64,000 nucleotides of DNA from DASQEH01 sp963765725 (GCA_963765725.1 CAVXXI010000001.1:186001-250000); one strand, 5' to 3'. Counted from the first letter of the stretch, positions 43,877 to 52,635 are shown. Notes: generated by a model from the letters alone, not told the origin. Translations and numbers: made by a program.

Positions 43877-44091
43877 GGGTGCTGAAGGTCCTCGGGGACT
43901 TCTTCTTCGACCTCATCATCGGTGACGACCCCAAGATCGCGGTGGCGGTGGTGGTCTCGCTGGTGGTCGCGGCGGTGCTGCTGCTCGCCACGGCCGTCCC
44001 GGGGTCGGTGGTGGTGGTCGCCGGTGCGGCGGTCGTCGTACTCGCGTTCACCGTCGTGCTGGTCGTCGACACGCGGTCCCCGGGCCGGTGA
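43873..44091 (+). CDS. Small two-helix membrane protein
   Basis: The 72-residue protein has a short amphipathic start (MRVLKVLGDFFFDLIIGDDP) and two hydrophobic stretches (IAVAVVVSLVVAAVLLLATA and VVVVAGAAVVVLAFTVVLVV). It overlaps the COG4280-type gene by four bases and is likely co-translated with it. No family is recognised; an accessory subunit for its neighbour is a fair guess. Confidence 0.7.
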   Translation: MRVLKVLGDFFFDLIIGDDPKIAVAVVVSLVVAAVLLLATAVPGSVVVVAGAAVVVLAFTVVLVVDTRSPGR

Positions 44092-44107
44092 CACGACAGG
44101 TGGGCCG

Positions 44108-44353
44108 ATGACCGCCGTCGCCTCGGTGCCGATCCGTGGCCACGTGATCCGGCTCGGACAGTTCCTCAAGGTGGCCGACGCGGTCGACCAGGGCAGCGAC
44201 GTGAAGGCGCTGCTCGCGACCGGTGCGGTGAGCGTCAACGGTGAGGTGGAGCCCCGCCGCGGCCGGCAGCTGCACGTGGGCGACCTGGTCACGGTCGGGA
44301 TGACCGGCTACCGCATCGTGGAGCCACCCGCCGAGCAGAACGGTCCCGGCTAG
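44108..44353 (+). CDS. RNA-binding S4 domain protein (YbcJ type)
   Basis: The 81-residue protein consists of an S4 fold: IRGHVIRLGQFLKVADAVDQGSDVKALLATGAVSVNGEVEPRRGRQLHVGDLV. It would bind structured RNA, perhaps on the ribosome. The ATG at 44108 follows the preceding gene by 16 bases. Its TAG stop and the stop of the convergent thpR gene share the sequence CTAG. Confidence 0.85.
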   Translation: MTAVASVPIRGHVIRLGQFLKVADAVDQGSDVKALLATGAVSVNGEVEPRRGRQLHVGDLVTVGMTGYRIVEPPAEQNGPG

Positions 44354-44829
44354 CCGCGACCGAGCTCCAGCGTCTCGACCGGCTCGTAACGGGGTCCACG
44401 GTCACCGGAGCTGCGCAGGTACGACGCCATCATGGCGATGTGGTCCACCCGCCACGCAGGGCCGGTGTAGGTGGCCAACGACTCGACGACACCGGCGAGG
44501 TCCTGGGTCTGACGGGTACGCGCGAGCGTGACGTGCGGGATCTGGTCGGCGACGGCGAGGCGTCGCCAGGCATCGGAGTCGGTACAAACGCCGGTGTAGA
44601 GCACCCGTGCCTTCCACGCTCGTGGGAAGGCCCCGGCGCCGGCGAGGGACATGTCGAACGGCCCGACACGGGCCGCCCGGCGGGACCATCGCCCCAGCTG
44701 GCGGTCGGCTTCGTGGCGCCCGCACTCGCCCAGGAACTCGAGCGTGATGTGCCACCGTCCGGCCGGGACCCACCGCAGGTCGGGCAGCGCCGACCGCGTC
44801 ACGTCGAGCCGTTCGTCGAGGTGCAGCAC
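44350..44829 (-). CDS. thpR: RNA 2',3'-cyclic phosphodiesterase (ThpR/LigT type)
   Basis: Both catalytic HxTx motifs are present, HITL in RWHITLEFLGECG and HVTL in IPHVTLARTR, so the protein is a 2H phosphoesterase that opens 2',3'-cyclic RNA ends. The coordinates use the first standard start (GTG 44829), which gives 159 residues, but family sequence clearly continues upstream as TRLFVAILLPPEVV to about 44868, the conserved first strand. No ATG, GTG or TTG lies in that frame before the FKBP gene; a CTG at 44904 is the only near-start. Either a rare start is used or an error has removed the true one. Confidence 0.8.
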   Translation of the reverse strand: MLHLDERLDVTRSALPDLRWVPAGRWHITLEFLGECGRHEADRQLGRWSRRAARVGPFDMSLAGAGAFPRAWKARVLYTGVCTDSDAWRRLAVADQIPHVTLARTRQTQDLAGVVESLATYTGPAWRVDHIAMMASYLRSSGDRGPRYEPVETLELGRG

Positions 44830-44900
44830 GACCTCCGGTGGCAGCAGGATCGCGACGAACAGGCGGGTCGGCTGCGGAGATGCCGGCCGGCGAGCGCGGC

Positions 44901-45272
44901 TCAGCGCACGTCGACCAGGTCGACGACAAAGATCAGCGTCTCGCCGGGGGCGATCGCCGACCCGGCTCCGGCATCCCCGTAGGCCAGGTGGGGCGGGATC
45001 ACGAGCTGACGCCGACCGCCGACGCGCATGCCTTCGATGCCGGCGTCCCAGCCGGAGATGACCTGGCCGACACCGAGCCGGAACGACAACGGCTCTCCGC
45101 GGTTGTACGAGGCGTCGAACTCCTCACCGTTGGAGTGGGCCACGCCCACGTAGTGCGCGACCACCGTCGAGCCGGAGCTCGCCACGGCTCCGTCGCCGAC
45201 GGTGATGTCGGTGATCTGCAGCTCGGTAGGCGGCGTAGTGCCGGGAAAGTCGATCTCGGGTTTCTCGGTCAT
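44901..45272 (-). CDS. FKBP-type peptidyl-prolyl cis-trans isomerase
   Basis: The 123-residue single-domain protein has the FKBP core: VVAHYVGVAHSNGEEFDASYNRGEPLSFRLGVGQVISGWDAGIEGMRVGGRRQLVIPPHLAYGDAGAG. The aromatic and Asp pocket residues (Y, FDASY, VISGW, AYG) are kept. With no signal peptide it acts in the cytoplasm, helping proline isomerisation during folding. It precedes thpR in the same orientation with little or no gap. Confidence 0.92.
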   Translation of the reverse strand: MTEKPEIDFPGTTPPTELQITDITVGDGAVASSGSTVVAHYVGVAHSNGEEFDASYNRGEPLSFRLGVGQVISGWDAGIEGMRVGGRRQLVIPPHLAYGDAGAGSAIAPGETLIFVVDLVDVR

Positions 45273-45330
45273 CGCCTCACCCTAGGGCACGGCGATCTGC
45301 GCCCGTGGCGTCGACCCGACGGTCGCGGGG

Positions 45331-45783
45331 CTACTGCGCGTTGGAGACGTACGACTCGAGCTGGTCGCGCTCGAACTCGAGCTCACGGATGCGGGACTTC
45401 ACCACGTCACCGATCGAGACGATCCCCTCCAGCCGGCCGCCGGTCACGACCGGGATGTGGCGGACGCGGTGGTCGGTCATCAGGCGCATCAGGTCCTCCA
45501 CCGTGGCCGTCGGCTCGGCGGTACGGACCTGCGAGGTCATGATGTCGGAGATGGTGGCGTCGAGGACGTCGGTGCCCTCGACGAGCCCACGCACGATGTC
45601 GCGCTCGGAGACGATGCCGACGAGCGGCTCGTCCGCTGTGCTCACGACCACCGCGCCGATGTTGTGCTCGGCCAGCAGCGCCACCAGGTCGCGCACCGTC
45701 GTCTCAGGAGAGACGGTGACGACCGCGTCTCCCTTGCTCTTGAGCACCTCGCTGATATGCACCGTGGCCTCCCGCAGCCTCAT
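45331..45783 (-). CDS. CBS domain pair protein
   Basis: The 150-residue protein consists of two CBS motifs: TVSPETTVRDLVALLAEHNIGAVVV...GIVSERDIVRGL and VRTAEPTATVEDLMRLMTDHRVRHIPVV...GIVSIGDVVKSRI, with a C-terminal helix. Such stand-alone pairs bind adenine nucleotides and sense energy state, often changing with hypoxia or dormancy. No effector domain is attached. It lies 58 bases upstream of the FKBP gene. Confidence 0.9.
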   Translation of the reverse strand: MRLREATVHISEVLKSKGDAVVTVSPETTVRDLVALLAEHNIGAVVVSTADEPLVGIVSERDIVRGLVEGTDVLDATISDIMTSQVRTAEPTATVEDLMRLMTDHRVRHIPVVTGGRLEGIVSIGDVVKSRIRELEFERDQLESYVSNAQ

Positions 45784-45860
45784 CGTGGACGATCCGCAGG
45801 AGTTGACCGTAGCGCCGCCGCGGTGTTCCGCGATAGGCCCGAACGGGCAGAACTGCGAGG

Positions 45861-46641
45861 ATGGGCGCCGTGACGACCGCGCTGCAGGCTCCGCCGCGCC
45901 GGCACGACAGCGCGAGCCCGTGGCCGTCCGGCGTCATCGTCGCGGGCGTGATCGGGTGGATCACCACCGTGCTCGTCGTGGACTCCGGCGCCGGCCATGA
46001 CGTGCAGCGGGCGCTCGGCGCCGCGACGTGGCTGGTGCTGGCCGCGGTCCTGCTCCGCGAGTCGCCGCTCGTCCGCGTGCAGACCGCGGTCGTGGTGGTC
46101 TTCGCATCGCTCGTCGAGTTCACCTTCTCGCCGTTGCTGCGGGGTGTACGTCTACCGGTTCTCCAACGTCCCGATGTACGTCCCGCCCGGGCACGGACTG
46201 GTCTATCTGGCTGCCCTGGCGATCGGGCGCACGGCGTTCGTGGCCGCGCGTACGCGGCTGTGCATGTCAGTGGCGCTGGCTGTGCTCGGCGCCTACGCGG
46301 CGTTCGGGCTGTTCGTGTCCGCCCGGCCGGACGTGCTAGGTGCCTTCTGGTTCCTCTGCCTCGTCGGGTTCATGCGCTGGGGGCCGTCCCCGGGGCTGTA
46401 CGTCGGCGCGTCGCTGGTCGTCACCTACCTCGAGCTCGTCGGGACCCGGCTCGGCACCTGGACCTGGCAGCCGCACGACCCGACCGGGCTGGTCTCGATC
46501 GGCAACCCCCCGTCGGGGGCGGCGGGCGGCTACGGCTGGTTCGACCTGGCGGCGCTCCTGGTGGCGCCGGCGCTGCTGGCGAGCCTGCAGCGCGTCACCG
46601 CGGGTCGTCGTCGGGCTCGTCGGGCTGGTGGGGCTGACTAG
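45861..46641 (+). pseudogene. Integral membrane protein of unknown function, frameshifted
   Basis: From 45861 the protein (VIVAGVIGWITTVLVVDSG; TWLVLAAVLLRESPLV; FASLVEFTFSPLL) is readable to about 46138. In the +1 frame it continues as GVYVYRFSNVPMYVPPGHGLVYLAALAIGRTAF and on to the stop at 46641. One extra base at 46138-46145 explains the break; corrected length is about 259 residues with seven or so helices. The PPGHGLVYLAAL motif recalls a group of actinobacterial membrane proteins that I cannot name. It overlaps the convergent hisN-like gene by 47 bases. Confidence 0.68.
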
Positions 46642-47440
46642 CCGGCTGCTCCGGCAGCGACCCGACGAAGGCGAGCACCTGGTCGTGGAGCCTGCCGTTG
46701 GTGGCGACAGCGCCCTCCCCGAGGGGACCCGGGACGCCGTCGAGCCCCGTGAAGCGACCGCCCGCCTCCTCCACGATGACGCTGAGCGCGGCCATGTCGT
46801 GCAGTGCGAGCCTCGGCTCCAGGGCGATGTCGACGCCGCCCTCCGCGACGAGCATGTAGGACCAGAAGTCGCCGTAGGCACGGTTGCGCCAGCACCGTGA
46901 GGCCAGCGCCGTGAAGTCGGCACTGCGGCCGACGTCGTGCCACTCCCCGAGCGAGGAGTACGAGAGGGAGGCGTCGTGCAGGTCGGACACGTCCGACACC
47001 CGGCACGGCTGTGCGGCCAGCAGCGACCGGCCGGTCCAGGCACCCCCGGCCTTCGACGCCCACCACCGCCGGTACAGCGCGGGCGCGGACACGACGCTGG
47101 CTACGACCACGTCCTCGACCATCAGCGCGATCAGCGTGGCCCAGACGGGCACGCCGCGCACGAAGTTCTTGGTGCCGTCGATCGGGTCGACCACCCAGCG
47201 CCGCGGGCCCCAGCCGGACTCGCCACCCTCCTCCCCGACGACCGCGTCGCGGGGGCGGGCGCGACCGAGCGTACGGCGGACCCCGTCCTCCACCGACGAG
47301 TCGGCGTCGGAGACGGGGGTCAGGTCCGGCTTGGTGACCACGTGCAGGTCGAGCGCCTTGAAGCGGTGCATGGTCAGCGAGTCCGCATCGTCGGCGAGCA
47401 CGTGAGCGAGGCGCAGATCGTCGGTGTGGTCGGTCCGCAT
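46595..47440 (-). CDS. hisN: Inositol monophosphatase family protein, probable histidinol-phosphatase
   Basis: The 281-residue protein has the metal sites of the family: GEEGG (Glu), WVVDPIDGTKNFVRGVPVW (two Asp) and, late, WSYMLVAEGGVDIALEPRLALHDMAAL (third metal Asp region). The GTKNFVRG form and length match actinobacterial HisN, which makes histidinol, rather than inositol phosphatases, but the distinction is not sure from motifs alone. The ATG at 47440 is chosen; the frame is open upstream without family signal. The Gln/Pro/Asp-rich tail after residue 265 overlaps the convergent gene. Confidence 0.82.
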   Translation of the reverse strand: MRTDHTDDLRLAHVLADDADSLTMHRFKALDLHVVTKPDLTPVSDADSSVEDGVRRTLGRARPRDAVVGEEGGESGWGPRRWVVDPIDGTKNFVRGVPVWATLIALMVEDVVVASVVSAPALYRRWWASKAGGAWTGRSLLAAQPCRVSDVSDLHDASLSYSSLGEWHDVGRSADFTALASRCWRNRAYGDFWSYMLVAEGGVDIALEPRLALHDMAALSVIVEEAGGRFTGLDGVPGPLGEGAVATNGRLHDQVLAFVGSLPEQPASQPHQPDEPDDDPR

Positions 47441-47579
47441 GACGATCAGGCTAAGGCCGACGGTCGGAACTGGTCGCGCCGCCGCGCTGGGTGAACCCTG
47501 CGTGACTACCCTTTCGTCCAATGGTGATCGTCCGGGCAGCGACGTGTAATTGAAATGTCGACCACCAAGGAGAGACACC

Positions 47580-48056
47580 ATGTTCCATGAGATCGGTGGA
47601 CTACCGCTCCACCCGCTGGCAGTGCACGCGGCGGTGGTGTCCGTTCCCCTGGCCGCACTGCTCGGAATCCTCTTCGCCGTGCCTCGGACCCGGGCGTGGT
47701 CGCGCATCCCGTTCGCCCTGGTGTCGATAGGGGCTGCCGGCGCGGTCTTCGTGGCCCGGCAGAGCGGTAAGGACCTGGAGAAGACACTTGGGCTCACCGG
47801 TGGCAACAGCCCAGTCGTTGCCCTCGTGCGCACCCACGCGGGTCGGGCAAACGTGCTCATGATCATGGTGGTGATCTTCGCGGTACTGGCCGTGGTCGCC
47901 TTCTTCTTGTCGCGCGACCCGCGACGGTTCCAGGGCACGCTCGCGGTCGCCGTCTGCGCCGTGGTGGTCCTCGCATCAGTCGTCATCGCGTTCCAGTGCT
48001 ACCGCGTCGGCGACAGTGGCGCCCGCGCCGTCTGGGGCACCACCATCGCCAAATAA
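47580..48056 (+). CDS. DUF2231 family membrane protein
   Basis: The 158-residue protein has four hydrophobic helices. The opening HEIGGLPLHPLAVHAAVVSVPLAALLG holds the LHPxxVHxP-like His motif of DUF2231, which could bind haem or a metal in the membrane. Its role is unknown; relatives are predicted redox or haem-linked membrane proteins. AAGGAG stands upstream of the ATG at 47580. It ends just before a 22-bp repeat array. Confidence 0.82.
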   Translation: MFHEIGGLPLHPLAVHAAVVSVPLAALLGILFAVPRTRAWSRIPFALVSIGAAGAVFVARQSGKDLEKTLGLTGGNSPVVALVRTHAGRANVLMIMVVIFAVLAVVAFFLSRDPRRFQGTLAVAVCAVVVLASVVIAFQCYRVGDSGARAVWGTTIAK

Positions 48057-48064
48057 CCCCGCGT

Positions 48065-48152
48065 CGACCGGGCGCAAATGCTTGCTCGACCGGGCGCAAA
48101 TGCTTGTTCGAGCGGGCGCAAATGCTCGGCCGAGTGGGCGCTGATGCGTCCG
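48065..48152 (+). repeat. Four tandem copies of a second 22-bp repeat
   Basis: Units start at 48065, 48087, 48109 and 48131. The first two differ by one base and read CGACCGGGCGCAAATGCTTG plus two bases; the third and fourth are diverged (CGAGCGGGCGCAAATGC and CGAGTGGGCGCTGATGC). The array lies between the convergent DUF2231 and rsgA genes. The sequence is unrelated to the repeats around the ABC cassette, but unit length and type of location are the same. Confidence 0.85.
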
Positions 48153-48174
48153 GCGTACGCCACCGGGTGCCGGC

Positions 48175-49176
48175 TCAGTCCTCCTCGGCGCGCTCCCGGC
48201 TCTCCAGGAGCCTGCGGAACGAGTCCACCCGGGCGGCCTCCACCCGGCCATCGGCCACCGCGTCGTCCAGAGCGCACTCGGGCTCCGTCGCGCCGTGGGT
48301 GCACCCGCGCGGGCAGTCGACGGTCAGCACGTCGAGGTCATCGAAGGCCTTGATGAGCCGCCGGGGGTCGACGTGGGCGAGGCCGAACGACCGGATGCCG
48401 GGTGTGTCGACCACCCAGCCGCCGAACGACAGCTCCAGGGCGAAGACCGACGTCGACGTATGCCGCCCACGCCCGGTCACCACGTTTACGCTGCCGGTCG
48501 TACGGTGCGCACCCGGCACGAGCGCGTTGACGAGCGTCGACTTCCCGACGCCCGAGTGGCCGACGAAGACACTGACCCGGTCGCGCAGCACCGCCCGGAC
48601 GCCGTCGAGGTCGCCTCCGCGCTCAGCCACGACGTACGAGACGCCCAACGGCCGGTAGATCCCGAGGAGGCCCTCTGGGTCGGCGAGGTCCACCTTGGTG
48701 AGGCAGAGCAGGGGCTCCATCCCCGCGTCGTACGCCGCGACCAGGCAGCGGTCGATCAGGCGCGGCCGCGGCTCGGGGTCGGCGACGGCGGTCACGACGA
48801 CGAGCTGGGTCGCGTTCGCCACCACGATGCGCTCCACCGGGTCGGTGTCGTCGGCGGTGCGCCGCAGGACCGTGTCGCGGGGCTCGACCTCGACGATGCG
48901 TGCGAGGCTCCCGGGGTCGCCGGAGACGTCGGCGACCAGGCGGACGCGGTCGCCGACGACCACACCCTTGCGGCCGAGCGGTCGCGACTTCATGGCGATC
49001 ACGGTCCGGTCGCCGCCCTCGGAGACCCGCACCGTGTAGCGGCCCCGGTCGACGGTCACGACGAAGCCGCGAGCAGCGTCGGCGTACGACGGCCGGTCCT
49101 TCGTACGGGGCCGCGTACGCCGTCTTGGCCGGTCGAAGCGGCTCGGGTCCTCCGGGTCGTAGCGCGGCGGGCTCAC
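48175..49176 (-). CDS. rsgA: Ribosome small subunit-dependent GTPase RsgA
   Basis: The 333-residue protein is a circularly permuted GTPase that helps mature the 30S subunit. It has an OB-fold N-terminus, then G4 (CLTKVDL), G1 (GHSGVGKSTLVNAL), G2 region (GRGRHTSTSV) and G3 (VVDTPGIRSFGL), and a C-terminal zinc knuckle CPRGCTHGATEPECAL. The GTG start at 49176 overlaps the stop of aroA (GTGA). The frame is open well upstream but covers aroA. The pair aroA-rsgA is common in actinobacteria. Confidence 0.93.
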   Translation of the reverse strand: MSPPRYDPEDPSRFDRPRRRTRPRTKDRPSYADAARGFVVTVDRGRYTVRVSEGGDRTVIAMKSRPLGRKGVVVGDRVRLVADVSGDPGSLARIVEVEPRDTVLRRTADDTDPVERIVVANATQLVVVTAVADPEPRPRLIDRCLVAAYDAGMEPLLCLTKVDLADPEGLLGIYRPLGVSYVVAERGGDLDGVRAVLRDRVSVFVGHSGVGKSTLVNALVPGAHRTTGSVNVVTGRGRHTSTSVFALELSFGGWVVDTPGIRSFGLAHVDPRRLIKAFDDLDVLTVDCPRGCTHGATEPECALDDAVADGRVEAARVDSFRRLLESRERAEED

Positions 49177-50447
49177 CCGAGCATCGCCAGCCAGGCCCCG
49201 ACGAAGTCGGGATGGGTCTTCGACGTCGACTGCACGTCGTCGACCCGTACGCCGGGGACGACGAGCCCGAGGACCGCGGCGGCATGAGCCATCCGATGGT
49301 CGGCGTACGTATGGAACAGCCCACCGGACAGCGGCCGCGGCGCGATGTCGAGCCCGTCGGCAGTCTCGCGGGCGTCGCAGCCCAGCGCGGCCAGCTCCGT
49401 CGCCAGCGCGGCGAGCCGATCGGTCTCGTGCCCCCGTAGGTGGGCGACGCCGCGCAGGTGGGACGGCGAGGACGCGACCGCTGCCAGCGCGGCGACCACC
49501 GGGGTCAGCTCCCCGACGTCGTGCAGGTCGAGGTCGACGCCGTCGAGCGCGCCGCGTCCGGTGACGGTGAGGCCGTCCGCTGCCAGCTCGACCTCGGCTC
49601 CCATCACCTCGAAGATGTCGCGCAGCCGGTCCCCGGGTTGGGTCGTGCTGCCCGGCCACCCCGCGACGGTGACGGTACCGCCCGTCACGGCCGCCGCCGC
49701 CAGGAACGGCGCGGCGTTGCTCAGGTCGGGTTCCACCTCGGTGTCGAGGGCGCCGATCGGCCCGGGCCGCACCACCCACCGGTTCGGCTCGTCGACCTCG
49801 ACGCCGACGCCGCGCTCGCGGAGCATGTGTACCGTCATCTCGACGTGGGGCAGGGACGGCAGGGGCTTGCCGTCGTGCCGTACGTCGACCCCTCGGCGGT
49901 AACGCGCCCCCGTGAGCAACAGAGCCGAGACGAACTGGCTCGACGCCGAGGCGTCGAGGCTCACCTGCCCACCCTCCACAGCTCCGACCCCGTCGATCGC
50001 GAACGGCAACGTGCCCGATGCGTTCTCGACCACGACGCCCAGGGCTGCCAGCGCCCGGAGCATCTGTTCCATCGGCCGCTCTCTGGCCCGGGCGTCACCG
50101 TCGAAGCTCACCCGCCCGGTGGCCAGCGCCGCAGCCGGCGGCACGAAGCGCATCACCGTCCCGGCCAGACCGCAGTCCACGTACGCCGGGCCGGTCAGGT
50201 CGTGCGGGACCACGCGCAGCCCGGTGGCGGTCTCGTCGATGGCGGTCCCGAGCGCGCGGAGCGCGGAGACCATCAGCCGGGTGTCGCGGGCGAGCAGCGG
50301 CCGGGTGATCGAGGCCGGGCCATCCGCGAGCGCGGCGAGCACCAGCGCCCGGTTCGTGATCGACTTCGAGCCGGGTACGACCACCCGAGCCGACACCGGG
50401 TCGGTCGCGAAGGGCGCTTCCCACGGGCTCAGCAGGGACGTCGTCAC
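49173..50447 (-). CDS. aroA: 3-phosphoshikimate 1-carboxyvinyltransferase (EPSP synthase)
   Basis: The 424-residue enzyme joins shikimate-3-phosphate and phosphoenolpyruvate in the shikimate pathway. Conserved parts are VPGSKSITNRALVLAALADG, a glycine-loop region VDCGLAGTVMRFVPPAAAL, RERPMEQMLRAL, SSQFVSALLL, EPDLSNAAPFLAAAAV, LRGHETDRLAAL and DHRMAHAAAVLGLV. The loop shows GLAGTVMRF where glyphosate-sensitive enzymes have NAGTAMRP-like sequence, as in other actinobacterial AroA. GTG start. It is coupled to rsgA by a four-base overlap. Confidence 0.93.
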   Translation of the reverse strand: MTTSLLSPWEAPFATDPVSARVVVPGSKSITNRALVLAALADGPASITRPLLARDTRLMVSALRALGTAIDETATGLRVVPHDLTGPAYVDCGLAGTVMRFVPPAAALATGRVSFDGDARARERPMEQMLRALAALGVVVENASGTLPFAIDGVGAVEGGQVSLDASASSQFVSALLLTGARYRRGVDVRHDGKPLPSLPHVEMTVHMLRERGVGVEVDEPNRWVVRPGPIGALDTEVEPDLSNAAPFLAAAAVTGGTVTVAGWPGSTTQPGDRLRDIFEVMGAEVELAADGLTVTGRGALDGVDLDLHDVGELTPVVAALAAVASSPSHLRGVAHLRGHETDRLAALATELAALGCDARETADGLDIAPRPLSGGLFHTYADHRMAHAAAVLGLVVPGVRVDDVQSTSKTHPDFVGAWLAMLG

Positions 50448-50536
50448 GGCTTCGAAGCCTACTCGGGACGCGCCCCCGTACGGCCGCCGAGCGCGGCGGG
50501 CGCGCTCAGCAGTCGCTCCGGGTCCCGGGGGTCAGC

Positions 50537-51057
50537 TCATCCGGGGGTGAGCCGGCTCGCCTGCTTGGCCGCCTGCCTGCGCGCGCGGTCGGCACTTCGC
50601 CGCGCAGCCACGCGACGCTCGGCTTGCCCTCGGTGTCGACGCTGGCCAGCAGCAGGCCGCCCATCATCGACAGGTTCTTGAAGAAGTGCACCTGCTGGTT
50701 GGCGCGCTGCTGCGGGTCGCTCTCCTCCCAGAACCGGTGCCCGGCGAAGGTGGTGGGTACCAGCGACGCCGCGAGGGCGAGCGACGCCAGCCGCGGCATG
50801 CGCCCTGTCGCGAGCATGGCGCCGCCGACCACGTGGACGGCGCCGTTGAGCTGAACCATCTGCTTGGAGTCGAGCGAGAACGGAAGGGACTCCGTCGCCT
50901 TGTTGACGACGGGCGCCAGCCGCTCGGTGACCGGGGCGGCACGGTTGGCAAGGTGGTCGCTGTTCCTCAGCGAGTTGATGCCTCCACTGATGAACATCGA
51001 GGCGAGCATGGGGCGGGCTATTCGTCGGACGAGAACCATGACGACATTGTTGCGCAT
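50537..51057 (-). CDS. DoxX family membrane protein, frameshifted near the C-terminus
   Basis: The 51057 ATG opens a DoxX-like protein with four helices (RRIARPMLASMFISGGIN; LNGAVHVVGGAMLATGRMP; LASLALAASLVPTTFAGHRFW; FFKNLSMMGGLLLASVDTEGKPSVAW). After SVAW at 50608 the frame runs on to 50506 with arginine-rich sequence, while a shift of one base gives ARRSADRARRQAAKQASRLTPG and a stop at 50537, the usual lysine/arginine-rich family ending. One lost base is likely; about 173 residues if corrected. DoxX proteins are linked to redox homeostasis and thiol stress at the membrane. Confidence 0.78.
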
Positions 51058-51093
51058 GCCGTCGCTCGCTGCCGCCCGGCCGTCCGCGGCCGA

Positions 51094-52423
51094 CTACGGC
51101 GCGAGCCGGTGCAGGTCGCGCGGGAACAACGTGACCTGCCGGATGTTGTCGGCCTCGACCAGCCGGCCGACCCACCGCTCCAAGCCCGATGGCGAAGCCG
51201 CCGTGCGGAGGCATCCCGTACCGGAAGGTGTCGAGATAGCCCTCGTACGGCCCCAGCTGCTCGCCACGCGCGGCCAGCGCCCGGACGTAGTCGTCGTACC
51301 GGTGCAGCCGCTGCCCGCCGGTGACGAGCTCGAGGCCGCGGAAGATCAGGTCGAAGGAGTTCGACCACTGCGGCTCGTCCGGCTGCGGGTGCGTGTAGAA
51401 CGCCCGCTTGGCGAGGGGGTAGCCCTCGACGGCGAGGAAGTCACTGCCGTGCTCCTCGAGTGCCCAGGCGCCGAGTGCACGCTCGTGCGCCGGCGCCAGG
51501 TCCGGCTCGTCGGCCGGGGCCCCGACCAGGTCCAAGGCGTCGCGGAAGTGGATGACGGGTATCTCGGCCGGCACCTCGGGCACCGCCGCGCCGAGCAGCT
51601 CGACCGCCTTACCCGCCCGCTCGTGGATGGCCGCGACCATCCCTGCCAGCAGGTCGCGCAGCACCGCGATCACGTCGCGGTGGTCGCGGATGAAGCCGAG
51701 CTCGACATCGAGCGACACGTACTCGGCGAGGTGCCGCACCGTGTCGTGCGGCTCCGCGCGGAACACCGGCCCCACCTCGTACACGCGCTCGAACATCCCC
51801 ACGCACATCTGCTTGTAGAACTGCGGTGACTGCGCCAGGTACGCGGGGCGTCCGAAGTAGTCGACCTCGAACACGTTGGCACCGGACTCGGTCGCCGTCT
51901 CGACCAGCTTCGGGGTCTGGACCTCGGTGAAGCCGAGCTTGTCGAGGGTATGACGGAAGCCGTGCAGCGAGGCCGCGGCGAGCCCCCACGTCGCGAGCTG
52001 CCGCGGGTGCCGCCAGGTCACCTGGCCGTGGTCGAGGAGGGTCGGCAACCCGGCGGAGATCGTCGGGCGCCACAGCTCGATCGGCGGCGTGGCCGCGGCG
52101 TCGGTGAGCGCGGTGAAGACCGGGTCGGCGAGCTCCACCCCTCCCGGCGCCTGGGGGTTCGTGCTGACCAGACCCACGACGTCGACGGTCGTCTCCTCGG
52201 TGAGCTCGTCGACCTGCGCGAGCGTCACCGGGTCGCGGACCACCACCTGCGCCGTCCCCGTCCGGTCCCTGACGACGACGAAGGCGAGCCCGGACAGCCG
52301 GCGCCTGCGGTGCACCCAGCCGCTGATGCGGACAGACTCGCCCTCACGAGAGGCGTAGCCGGGGAGATCCGCGGTCAGCGTGCGCGGGAGCTGGCCGACG
52401 GGAGGTGACACTGGAGACGACAT
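51094..52423 (-). pseudogene. aspS: Aspartyl-tRNA synthetase, short archaeal/non-discriminating type, frameshifted at the 3' end
   Basis: From the ATG at 52423 (GAGG upstream) the frame encodes an anticodon-binding OB domain (VRISGWVHRRRRLSGLAFVVVRD) and the class II core (AQSPQFYKQMCVGMFERVYEVGPVFRAE then PHDTVRHLAEY; LVTGGQRLHRYDDY; YGMPPHGGFAIGL). At 51181 one extra base breaks the last motif. Reading on after it gives ERWVGRLVEADNIRQVTLFP then RDLHRLAP and a stop at 51094, the normal ending (442 residues). This short type differs from the 590-residue bacterial AspRS and often charges both tRNA-Asp and tRNA-Asn. An apparent T-box leader precedes it. The break is probably a sequence error. 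Confidence 0.87.
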
Positions 52424-52429
52424 GAGGTT

Positions 52430-52620
52430 CCTCGGGGTCGAAGTGCCCCGGGAGTGTGGGCGACGGGCGAATCGCGGTGCCACCACACCTTCGCCGGTGC
52501 CTGAGCGCCGGCCTCGATCTCACTGCGGGCTCGAGAGTGTCTTCGTCGCGGGCTCGAAGTCCGCCTCACAGCGACCGGCGGCTCTCTGTACTCCGACGTC
52601 CCGCGACTACTTGTCTCTGT
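52430..52620 (-). promoter_or_regulatory. T-box riboswitch of aspS with GAC (Asp) specifier
   Basis: On the minus strand the leader shows every landmark of a T-box. Outer stem GAGA (52617-52614) / TCTC (52536-52533); specifier loop with AGTA (52611-52608) opposite GAA (52544-52542), followed by GAC (52541-52539) and A; inner stem GTCGCGGG (52607-52600) / CCCGCGAC (52552-52545); AGAGAG and the CCGCC/GGCGG-capped distal loop. The T-box core GTGGTGGCACCGCG (52486-52473) sits in a stem GGCGAA/TTCGCC. TGGC (52482-52479) would pair with GCCA, the 3' end of a tRNA with G73 such as tRNA-Asp. A CGGGG/CCCCG hairpin (52450-52433) touches the Shine-Dalgarno sequence, and GTGTGG (52488-52483) can instead pair with CCACAC (52459-52454). 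Confidence 0.85.
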
Positions 52621-52635
52621 CGTTGCCTGCCGTGC

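Noticed and set aside
50537..52486. A 649-codon open frame joining AspRS to a basic tail
   Set aside because: It is not a fusion protein. AspRS is frameshifted at 51181 and the frame then runs by chance through the antisense-like frame of the doxX gene, ending in the true doxX tail.
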